64,000 nt of DNA, taken from contig NW_027040879.1 in the NCBI RefSeq assembly GCF_037179485.1, forward strand, positions 620,001-684,000, in the 5' to 3' direction. Under the pieces are notes generated by a model. That model had not been told where the DNA came from and made no database searches. It saw only the letters and a program-made list of their open reading frames with translations. The first letter of the stretch is position 1. Every line of letters starts with the position of its first letter. Below, one piece after another: positions 10,361 to 19,257 of the stretch. The translations under genes were made by a program, and so were the position numbers. This DNA is from Ochlerotatus camptorhynchus (taxonomy: Eukaryota; Arthropoda; Insecta; Diptera; Culicidae).

Positions 10361-11038
10361 TTCGGACAGCGGCAAAAAAAATCGGTCCCAGGACACCCTG
10401 CCCTCACACATCCAGACGTGAAATCTAAAGCCAGACAGATGGCGAACAAACTCGAAGGGCATTTCAAGATGCACGTAAATCGCCCGAAAATTAGAGGTAG
10501 CGGAAGTTCCAACAATGGAAACATGGCCAGAGGGCTACTCTCTGAGCCAGAAAAGTTTGCAGAAGTTTTTGATGCGGATGCTGATGTGATGAAAAACCTG
10601 CGTTTGAAAAGCTGTTTAGCCTTGTCAAACCATTTGTTGCACAAGGACAAGCTAGCAGAGTTGTACAACATCTTAGAAGAGCAGGTATACACTGAGTTTC
10701 CGTTTATAAGAAATCTACCTCCATACAAACATTTAGCAGAATACTTAGATAAATTGGTAAGATCATTGGTTACTTATCTACACAAATTAATTTTGTTTAT
10801 TTTAAAGCCATTTCCATTGCATTTTGTTGATAAATAAGCTGGTGAATCTTGCCACAAAAATTATAAATATATTCGTCCCCATCTTGCTCGCAAAACTTCT
10901 CCAGAGGCCAATTTGTCAGATTTGATTAAGTCTGCATTGGCTCGTTCAGACCCCAAGATTGAGTTGTATATCAACTTCCTGCATCCTAACCCTGTCACTG
11001 TAAAAAAAGATAAACCGTCACGTCTTAACGTTGAGTAA
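10361..11038 (+). pseudogene. Transib/RAG1-core-like transposase C-terminal fragment
   Basis: One frame reads through from a TGA at 10358 to a TAA at 11036, broken by a single in-frame TAA at 10835-10837. Blocks in order: THPDVKSKARQMANKLEGHF, then RGSGSSNNGNMARGLL, then TYLHKLILF, then after the stop AGESCHKNYKYIRPHLARK and DLIKSALARSDPKIELY. The GN-x-AR block, the YLHK block and the G-E-S-x-x-K-x-Y block occur in the same order as in the RAG1/Transib core, where the Glu (codon 10844-10846) is the last catalytic residue. The stop lies two codons before that Glu. No upstream catalytic Asp blocks remain. Family assignment is inference supported by the CACWATG ends and 5-bp duplications. Confidence 0.65.
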
Positions 11039-12049
11039 GTCATGAATATATGATTTCACGTTACACGCATCGTAAACAGAATCGATTTGATCAGCAGGGT
11101 TAATATTTTCCATTATTTTTCATCAAATCCAATATTTTTGTCAGTGTCTGTTTTTATCATTTACCACCACACACAAGGAATAGTGCTTCAAACCAGTGTA
11201 GATAAAATGCGTTTGTTTTGAAAATCATCGCTGTTACGTACGAGCGAAATGAACAAATGAGTTCATTATACAACAACGAATACGCGTTTGTTGATTTTCA
11301 CCAGTGCTTGATTATCCAACCCAAAATTGTCAAAATCAGAAATGATCCTCAAAAGCAAAATAATTAAATTAATTTTGGACAAAGTGATAATTTTGAATAT
11401 TGTTGACTCAAGAGCCCAAAACCAGAATTTTATCATCAATTCAGCACGAGGCAATAATTTGCCATCAGTTTGTGTGTAAAAACTTACACGACACGTTCTT
11501 CAGCGCGATATTTTTGGTTTAAATTAAAATAATCATTATGCATTTGATCCTCAAAATCATCCCCGCCAAGATGAAGACGAATAATAATATTGACATCAAC
11601 GGAGGCGATAATGAACATCCAGCCATGAATGAAGAAAAACAAATGTTGATTACGATACTCTGAAGTTGCTTTGATAAAGAGAAAGCTGTTATGTCAAAAT
11701 TCAGATTCATGCAAGTAGTTGGTTAAGGTTGTCTTCATTTTCAGCTATTTTGATCGTAGAATAAATTATTTTTATCAGCACTGATCTTTGTATTTTCTGT
11801 TTACTGGTTCATAGAAATGATCGTTTGGAGCGATATAGATAAATAAATAAGCGGTAAGGAACATACTCTGTAAGGAATTACCTACTAGGATCAGTTGATA
11901 TGGAACTGAATTGGAAAGAAGCTGATATTTAGAAAGTTGATTGATTGTTGTTTGTTTCCTTACACACAAAAAACGGATTGTGAAACTTATGAAATAATTA
12001 ATTTTATGTGATACATAACGTTATTGAATGAATTTCTACGGTATGTGAG

Positions 12050-12700
12050 GTTCACTAAAGATGGGATTATCACCATTAGATGTTTTCAGTAGGACAGTGC
12101 TTGAGGGTTTAATATGAATGTGTTGTATAATCGTATGATTTTACTTTTTTTCTTCAATAAAAGGGGAGAATCGGGCAAAATGTTTAGTTATCTAAATATT
12201 GCGCAAGATGAGACAAGTATTTTTTTATGCTTGTAACATATTTACAATGATATAATAAACGAGTATTCGATATTACATGCGTGAATTCGAATACTACTTG
12301 ATTTATTAAATAAAAGGAGATAATCAGGAAAAACGGGCAATAAGCTGATGTGAGCACAAAATGAGGCCATCACCATTAAATACCTCACAAATTTTTACAG
12401 GGGGAAAGTGCCCGAACGATCAAAATAACAGGCCTTAATTCGTATAAAAGTATATCATGACTTGTTCTCTTCAGTTAAAGGGGGAAATTGGGCAACATTG
12501 GTAATTTACTGAAATTTTCTCAAGATGAAACCATCACCATTCGATTCCTCAGTAATTTTTACAAAAATACAGTACACGAGGGAATAGTATGACAGGCACT
12601 TACGCGTATAACCATGTAACACTACTGATTAACTTCATAAATAGGGGAGTATTAGGAAAAAAAATGGCTCCATACATCAGCTTACATTTCGATGTAATCT
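12050..12700 (+). repeat. Degenerate ~160-bp tandem repeats inside the Transib element
   Basis: Motifs recur at regular spacing: AAAGGGGAGAATCGGGCAAA near 12160, its variants near 12312, 12478 and 12640; and ATCACCATT followed by TTTTTAC near 12070, 12368 and 12530. Spacing is about 150-166 bases, so roughly four units. No coding capacity. Confidence 0.6.
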
Positions 12701-13151
12701 AAAACGTATTTTTTGATCCCTAAGGTGTTTTCCTTCAAGAGGGGCTATCATTGGACAGGTTTTATTATCACTGACTACTGTCTTTTAAAAAATATCTAAA
12801 ATAAGGTAATAGGGATAAAATTAACTAAAATGCATAATCTGCACAGATTGGTGATGTTTAAAACAATTTTTAATGGATTCTCCAGATGTTTTTCTACAAG
12901 AATGACAATATTTCAGAACGTATATTAACCACAATCAGGTATTTTTAAGTAATTTTCACAAAACTTTAATAAATTTGAGTAAAATGCTCCAAAAACCCCA
13001 ACTTGCTCTATTCTGCACAGGACGAATCTATTTCCACTGGATTCCTGAGAATTTTTCTCATAAGAATGATTATATTTGCAAGGTTAAATCAGCGCTGATC
13101 AGAGATAATGAATTTTGCTCCTTTTATGTCAATTTTTCCCATTGTGCGATG

Positions 13152-13855
13152 GTTGCTGCCGAGTAAACAGACGATCACGTGACACATATTGAGAGTGGTC
13201 TGCTTCTGTCGACAGCCGAGTGATCATTGTGAATTTTGAAGGGTTTGTTAAGTTTGAGTTTTAAAGATTTGATAACCTACCTACGGAGATCGCAGTGTGC
13301 TGTGCTCGCGGATGGAAATGTTTTTTTTTCGGTCGCTGTTTTTTCGTTGACTTCTGTCACTTCTTCAAATATTTTTGCATTTTTTTATAAATATCTAAAG
13401 CTATACAGTAGGAAGTTAGTGTCTTTGAATAGCACTTCTGATTTGTGCTGCTGCGAAAAAAGCATCTACAAGCAAGAGGAGGAGGAAGATGGCAACCATA
13501 ATGTCTTGCATCAGGATCTATAGACACATAATTTGGCGAGATCTTTTCATATTATTTTACTGACCATGGATATTCACAATCGTGTTTTACATCATGCTTT
13601 ATTAAATACGCGCTGGATTCAAAGCATTGATCTGAATCTGAAAGTGTGCTTGCAGTTCGATTAGCCATGTGATATCGGAACTGTAGACGTGTGGAGCTTA
13701 TGGCTTCTGAAAGTGACTTAGGAATTGGTATGAACTATCAAACATTTTAAAATGGGTTTCTGGGGAATGGGAATCAAGTTTTTTCATTAGCCTTGATATC
13801 AAAAAACATAATTTTGCACTAACTTCGAAAGTATCCGAAACATTTTTTTTTTGAT
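13152..13855. other. Non-coding sequence right of Transib element
   Basis: AT-rich with poly-T runs. A 95-codon frame at 13236-13523 has no recognisable domain and is not supported as a gene. Confidence 0.35.
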
Positions 13856-13859
13856 TTTT

Positions 13860-15290
13860 GAAAAGCTGATAAAGATTCCTTTGACAATGCCAAATTGGAA
13901 GAAAAAAAATATCTGTTTTTATACATCATCTCAAAGCTCTTTTCTGAGTTTTCTGAGCACAACGATATTTTTTTCGATCTCACAGACTTTTATCTCGAGT
14001 TTTAAATCAAGATTTAATGCAAGATAATAACTTCACTGTTTGACACTCAACTATCAAATTGACAGCTCGCTCCCATACAAAGTCCCACCGAGGGGCGCTA
14101 AGATGGTGATTTTTCGAATGTAATCGCTCTATTTAAAATGGATCACATCATTCGAGCAGTTAAAATTGACGTTTTCTACCTCTCGAACTTTAACATGGAA
14201 CAATATTTTGATATGTTTTCTTCTACAACCTCGAGAAAATAGGGTCTTATGTGTAATACTAATATGCTTGAAAAATCTGGAATTTATTGTTTTATTTCCG
14301 TAAAATCGCTGGTAGAGGGTCATCCCAAAACTGCTCGACAATTTGATTAATTGTTAGAAGACACGGTTTTTCGAAGGTGCCGTCAACGCCAATTGAATTA
14401 GAGTGTGAGCGCCGGAATGATGATTTGCGGTAGTGGTAGAAGGGCTCTTTACAATGCGCCGTAGTATGAGAGGTCCCTTTTGTTCCCCCGTTGTTTGGAT
14501 GGATGATGGACTTTATTCAAACTCAAACTCAAACTCCGTCATCCTTTTGATCAGTCTTTTCCATGAAGCAGGATCTAAACTCCATTGATGATGATGATAT
14601 TAAACTTCTTTCGGTTGCTCTGCTACAGTCAACTCTCCATAACTCTATGATTCCTTCAATATCAATGTAAACATTTCATTATTATATATGAAATTTATTA
14701 AATTCATGTTGATATTCGTCAAGCTTCGTCCACAATTTGGACTTCTACATCAACACATGTCAAGCAGCTAAACTTGGTGAGTTCGTTCCATTTGGTAAAA
14801 TTTTATCTCTTCAGACCAGTAACGTTGGGAGATCACCTTTTTGTTGTGCGTTACTGGTATAAGTTCTACCACCGAACCCTAGCCGTGACAAATTCAAACT
14901 AGGGAATCAGGATTTTCCAATTGTGTTCTTTAAGGGTATTGAGGTAAATGCATATTCGTAATCTGCATTAAAAATGGAACCCAAACCCAAAATTTCATCA
15001 ATTTTTGTACATTGGAATTATTTTAAATAAGTACGATTACATTAGCAAAAATCACCTTATTAGCGCCCCTTCGTATCACTTTGTATGGGAGCGAGCTGTC
15101 AGTTTGTTAGTTTAGTGTCAAACAGTGAAGTTATTATTTTGCTTTAAATCTTGATTTAAAAATCAAGATGAATGTATGTGGGTTCGTAAAAAATATCGCT
15201 GTGCTCAGAAAACGAAGCGCTTCCAGATGATGTATAAACCCGATACATTTTTCAAAATTAATGAACCCATTTATCAAAGGATAATATTTT
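13860..15290. repeat. Long imperfect inverted repeat (foldback or MITE-like element)
   Basis: The left arm (about 13,860-14,125) and the right arm (about 15,040-15,285) are inverted copies: GACAGCTCGCTCCCATACAA versus TTGTATGGGAGCGAGCTGTC; CTTCACTGTTTGACACT versus AGTGTCAAACAGTGAAG; the arms also share TTAAATCAAGATTTAA-like segments and TTTCTGAG blocks. The ~900-base centre has no recognised coding sequence. Outer ends are indistinct and no target duplication was identified. Confidence 0.65.
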
Positions 15291-15299
15291 ATTCCTTGT

Positions 15300-15838
15300 T
15301 ACTTTTTATGACTATATAATAGTGACAAGACTTGGGTAGTGACCACCGCGCCGTTATGCATTTCTATATTGTATATTTCAAATCAAATAGATTGCTTATG
15401 TTCACAGATTTCACATAATCCTTTTCCCTTTGTCCTTATCCTTTTCCTTTCATTCTTCTCTTTTCAGAATGCGAGTAATGGCGCTATAGCCATAAGTCAT
15501 AAAAGGCTAGAACAAGAGTTAGTGCTCATGCCGAAACCGTCAGAAGAAAATGGAGCATCACTTAACCTTTCTAGCTTTGATGCTTCCAACGACCAACCAA
15601 TCATATAATTACCAAAATCGGAACGTACGGTACGAGATGTCCACGTTTCATCCATTTATTGGATTCTGAAGCATCGTGTTTAAGTCTTTGATTTAAACAG
15701 GCCCGATGTTTTCTGAACCATCTTGCCCCTTAAATGCTGCACAGTAGGCCTGGCCGTTTTGATATGTGTGACGCATCTTCAATGTGAAACATATATCAAA
15801 TAGACAAGAAAAATGATGTAGGTATATATATCATTTTC
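15300..15838. other. Non-coding sequence before the transposase C-half
   Basis: No supported gene. A frame at 15339-15608 lacks recognisable domains. The stretch lies between the palindromic element and the resumed transposase reading and may be degraded host element sequence. Confidence 0.35.
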
Positions 15839-16444
15839 CAGGATGCTTTCAAGAACTGGCTGTGTTGGTGTTAGATTAGATTAGATTAGAGAAAGACAAT
15901 AAACTTGAAAATGTTAGTTTCATTATCATATCAGAAGTAATGACTCACGATACAGTTGAAGTTCAGTTGTTCCTCTCAAAAATGATAGATTTTATTAAAC
16001 AATCGATTGATTTTTCTAAAATTACTTTTATGTCAGATGTGGCAGCATCACAATACAATAAAAAAAACTTTGCTAGTCTGTGTAGATTTCAGTCAAAGCA
16101 TGGATTTGAAGCAGAATGGCATTTTTTTTTTGCAACGTCTCATGGAAATGGTCCCTGTGATGCCATTGGTGGCACTCTCAAGCGAATGGCAAAGAGAGCT
16201 AGTCTTGCTCGAGATTATGGAAACACCATAACAACTCCACGAGAATTATATAACTGGGCAGTTGAAGAAACATATAAAAATTTCACAAAACTACTTTTCG
16301 AGTACATATCCACTGAATAGTACATTGAAATGTCAGAAGAACTCGAAAAACTATATAACTGGTGACAAAGTAGCGGCAAAAAGGTATTCTAATTCAGAAG
16401 ATGAACCAAAAATATTTAACTTGATTGGAAAAAGGAAAAAATAG
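15839..16444 (+). pseudogene. Unclassified DDE-like transposase, C-terminal half
   Basis: Continuation of the protein started at 8.0 kb. A block QDAFKNWLCW at 15839-15868 is followed by a short TTAGA tandem run (15872-15892) where the frame changes. The next frame reads FIIISEVMTHDTVEVQLF, KITFMSDVAASQYNKKNF, AEWHFFFATSHGNGPCD, and AIGGTLKRMAKRASLARD, stopping at 16318. A further shifted stretch continues to 16442. The acidic residues in SDVAASQY and PCDAIGG resemble an RNase H-like (DDE) catalytic core. The same block order is known to me from uncharacterised transposon-like proteins of many animals. The normal SDG is SDV here, and the missing middle of about 80 residues marks it as dead. 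Confidence 0.6.
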
Positions 16445-16574
16445 CATCTATGAAAATAGGTTTAAAACATTGAAAATATATAAATAAATGATATATGATA
16501 AATCTTGTCATTTTTCTCTCACATATTATCAGATTTTGCCTCAGCAGTAGACACCAGAATAAGGGAATGATATT

Positions 16575-17230
16575 TTTTTTTGACAAGGTCTACATCTCTA
16601 TAAAGTTTTATTGAACTCTGAGAGGGTGCTGCCAATTCCGAATACGATTTGGAGAGAAATGCATCATGAGCCCTTTTCATATGAAATTCTCGTTTAATCC
16701 AAGTGAACTTAAGTGCAGATTAGACAAAATTGAATCGCAAATTGAGCTTCATTGGATTCAGAGATGATTTTGAGCTTCACTGGTTTAGTTTTGTATGACA
16801 ATGGCAAATTAAAAAAAAAATCAGTTCAGACATGAAAAAGTTTTTGTTAGAACAAATGTTTTTTCCTTAAAAGTGCCCATCCCCTGATGTATCGACGGTT
16901 GGTAGCAAACATAATTACCTATCTTGAGACAAAGTTTCATCCAAATAAAACATGGCAATTTTTTTTGGACAATTAGTCATCCATACAACACTTTTTTGTA
17001 GGAGTTGTAATTTTTCCAAACTTTTTTTTTGTGAAAAATCGGCAAAAAAAAGATTGGCTCTTCTCAAAGGTTAATCTAGATAAATTTTGAAATAACTAGG
17101 TATAGGCAAAGTGGCTTATTTAGTCAAGGTCCACACATCCAGAAAGTTTCATTGAAATCTGAGAGGGAGCTGCCAGCTACGAATACGATTTGGCGCGAAA
17201 TGCTTCCGTATCATCACGCCCAACGCTCGT
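16575..17230 (+). repeat. Pair of ~110-bp direct repeats
   Basis: The segment at about 16,580-16,675 (GAGAGGGTGCTGCCAATTCC, AATACGATTTGG) recurs at about 17,125-17,215 (GAGAGGGAGCTGCCAGCTAC, AATACGATTTGG) in the same orientation. Intervening sequence is AT-rich and non-coding. Confidence 0.6.
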
Positions 17231-17461
17231 ATGTAGGAAACCATGGACCAAAACGTTTGTGGGCAAATGCCTCCAATAAATTTGCAGTACATCCACTATT
17301 TATCAAGTGAGAAGAAGCAGTAGTAACATTACCTTTATTACCATTGTTTTTATATAACTTTGATCTTACATTGCAGTTGATTTGCCTAATGGGCTTTTTA
17401 TTTTTGACTGATAGGATTATTTTCATTTAAATTAAATTTTATGTTTTTCAATTTGTTTAAA

Positions 17462-17720
17462 TACACAGCAAAAAATTCTGAATTTCAATTGTGATGTAAA
17501 TATTCATTCACGTAAACCTGTGTTTCATTTCACGCAAACGAGTATAACTTGTAAGCAATGTTGTTCACAAAGATGGGTTTTGTATACAATATTTGCAACA
17601 TTTTGTGAAAAGGCTCAGAGCTTTACATGGTTTTTAATGTAAAGTTATATGCTATGTGACACTCCTTTTATGTGCATCATATTGAACAGAAATTTACACT
17701 ACTTTTTTGAACTGTGTAAG
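17462..17720. repeat. AT-rich MITE-like repeat
   Basis: Starts ACACAGCAAAAAATTCTGAA and ends near GAACTGTGT, giving short, loose inverted termini. It contains CATTCACGTAAACCTGTGTT and repeated GTAAA motifs. A related sequence lies at 34.36-34.6 kb. Boundaries tentative. Confidence 0.4.
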
Positions 17721-17924
17721 TCAAAACAATTGAAAATCTAAAATAAATTAAAAACACAAAACGCACGTAAACTTTAAAGAAATCAATATTTAGTAAAATG
17801 TTTTTACTCAATCAGTACCGAAAATTGATTGGAAAAATTTGAACCTTTATTCTGCGCTAATTGTGCAGCCTATTTTTAGGTGCTTTTTCTAGCGTTCAGA
17901 AGAAACCCCTACTTTAACAAACCT

Positions 17925-18045
17925 TGAAATTACACTGGAGTCGCTTTTTACGCGGGTGATACGTTCCACGTAAAAAAAACCGCGTAAATTCCGAAATCCG
18001 CGTAAAAAAAACCGCGTAAAAAAAGACCGTGTATAAAAAAACTGT
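17925..18045. repeat. CGCGTAAAAAA short-repeat segment
   Basis: Tandem-like repetition of CCGCGTAAA-type units separated by short spacers (17,950-18,030), ending against the reverse-strand LINE fragment. Known to me as a common sequence type in mosquito repeats; not coding. Confidence 0.5.
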
Positions 18046-18412
18046 TTTAGAAACACATAAATTAAATTGCAATATTCGAGATCTCGGCTCGCCAAGATGT
18101 CTCTAACGGGCCGCATAGGTTGTTTTCCTTGGGCCCTAAGGAATGCGGATAACTCGGATCTAGCAACACAATGGAGGGTGCATGACCAAAGCACGGGGTC
18201 GATATCGTGATAGCCACTACCACAATCGCACAAATTGCTACCTGCGAGCCCGATTCGGAAGAAATGCGAGTCTAACGAGTAGTGATTAGACATGAACCTT
18301 GACATGACACGTATAAAATCACGGCTCATGTCCAATCTGCTGAACATCATTCTCTGCTTGAACGTCAAGCAGTACAGTGTGGTCTTTGCTCGCTCTGTCG
18401 AGTTGTTCTAAA
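18046..18412 (-). pseudogene. Reverse-strand LINE 3'-terminal ORF fragment
   Basis: On the minus strand the frame reads FSRLDMSRDFIRVMSRFMSN, HYSLDSHFFRIGLAGSNLCD, CGSGYHDIDPVLWSC and VRDILASRDLEYCNLIYVFL. This His/Cys-containing tail (H-Y-S-L, C-x-C-G, Y-H-D-I, C) is typical of the region after RNase H in I/R1/LOA-type LINE ORF2 proteins. Only the last ~120 residues remain. The head-to-head Jockey element begins beside it near 18,413. Confidence 0.7.
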
Positions 18413-18478
18413 GTTTCTAGTTTGTTCCAAACATTCGCAGTTTAATCGCGTCGTCAGTAGTGTCGGTCACTTCGTGTG

Positions 18479-19257
18479 ATGGGAAGACAGCGCTCCCGGA
18501 GCAGGCTCCGAGAGAAAACGGAGAAGAAGAACAGCGGTGAGGGTAGCTTGAGTGTACCTATTTCGAATAGGTACGCTACTCTTCCCACCGATGTAGGGAA
18601 TACAACCTCAGCCACGGTGAAGCGGTCAAAGAACAGGAAGAAAAATCAAGGCCAGTCCGATGGTGCGAGTGGACGGGACGATGCCACCGCGACGAACGTC
18701 AGCGTCATTGGTGATTTCGGCGACGCCGTCGACAACGAAACTGCTGCCAGCCCGAGTGCAGCAAAAATGAAGCTTCCTCCACTGGTGGTGAAGCAAGTCC
18801 CACTCAATACGCTGATTGGCGATCTTTCATCGCTGGGCGTTGCAGCTGAGTTTAAGCTCGGCAGGATCGGCACCAAGGTGATGCTCCGAACCAAAGCGGA
18901 GTACGAAGTGGCCGTGAAATATCTGAAGGATACCAAGGCGGAATTCTTCACGCACGACATCCCCGGTGAGAAGCCCTTCAAGGTAGTCATCAGGGGTCTA
19001 CCAAACTTCGACCTCAAGATGGTCGAAGCTGATCCGCCCCCCCTCAAGATGCTTCCGGTGATTCTGCTGGTCAAAGCTCTCCATTCCCCCCTGGATTCTG
19101 GAGACAACCAACAGCGCAAAACAACAACCCCGATCTGTTCTCAGCGGATGAACTGATGGAAATTTTCGTCAACATGTCCGGTGTTCTTCGTAAGTGCCGC
19201 AATAAGCCCGAACAGATCCAGGTGCTCGGTAAGTTCATCATCCAGTATGGCGTCTAA
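18479..19257 (+). pseudogene. Jockey ORF1 (gag-like), frameshifted
   Basis: Start chosen at ATG 18479 (MGRQRSRSRLREKTEK), a strongly basic N-terminus suited to RNA binding. The middle has low-complexity Ser/Ala/Asp and an RRM-like PRE_C2HC-type block (AEFFTHDIPGEKPFKVVIRG), common before the zinc knuckles in Jockey ORF1. Near 19,040-19,110 the frame shifts and the CCHC knuckle region has been lost; the true C-terminus (SADELMEIFVNMSGVLRKC) reads in another frame up to TAA at 19257. The frameshift and missing zinc knuckles make ORF1 non-functional here. Confidence 0.75.

Larger units (their letters stand above)
9954..13146 (+). mobile_element. Transib-type DNA transposon with long TIRs and RSS-like ends
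   Basis: The two ends are inverted copies of about 345 bases (9954-10298 and 12801-13146), easily followed from CACAGTGG / CACAATGG inward through ATCAGCGCTGATTTAACCTT to TGCATTTTAG. The flanks are CAATG (9949-9953) and CGATG (13147-13151), a 5-bp duplication differing only by a CpG-type change. CACWATG ends plus 5-bp duplications are diagnostic of the Transib superfamily, the relatives of the V(D)J recombinase. The interior keeps a broken RAG1/Transib-like C-terminal core (10361-11038) and a degenerate tandem array (12.05-12.7 kb). Most of the transposase is missing, so the copy is non-autonomous. Confidence 0.82.

Noticed and set aside
10756..10838. An intron in the Transib transposase (GTAAG donor after DKL, AG before CTGGTGAA)
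   Set aside because: Splicing there would shift the frame, while reading straight through gives a YLHK block and then the Glu block in the RAG1/Transib order, with only one stop.
15339..15608. 89-codon frame with a hydrophobic N-terminus (possible secreted peptide)
   Set aside because: No conserved domain, AT-rich context, sits beside a transposon remnant; the hydrophobic stretch comes from a pyrimidine-rich run.
17889..18060. Coding sequence at the 3' end of the reverse-strand LINE (Phe/Arg-rich tail)
   Set aside because: It is produced by CGCGTAAAAAA repeats read in reverse and has no protein-like character.
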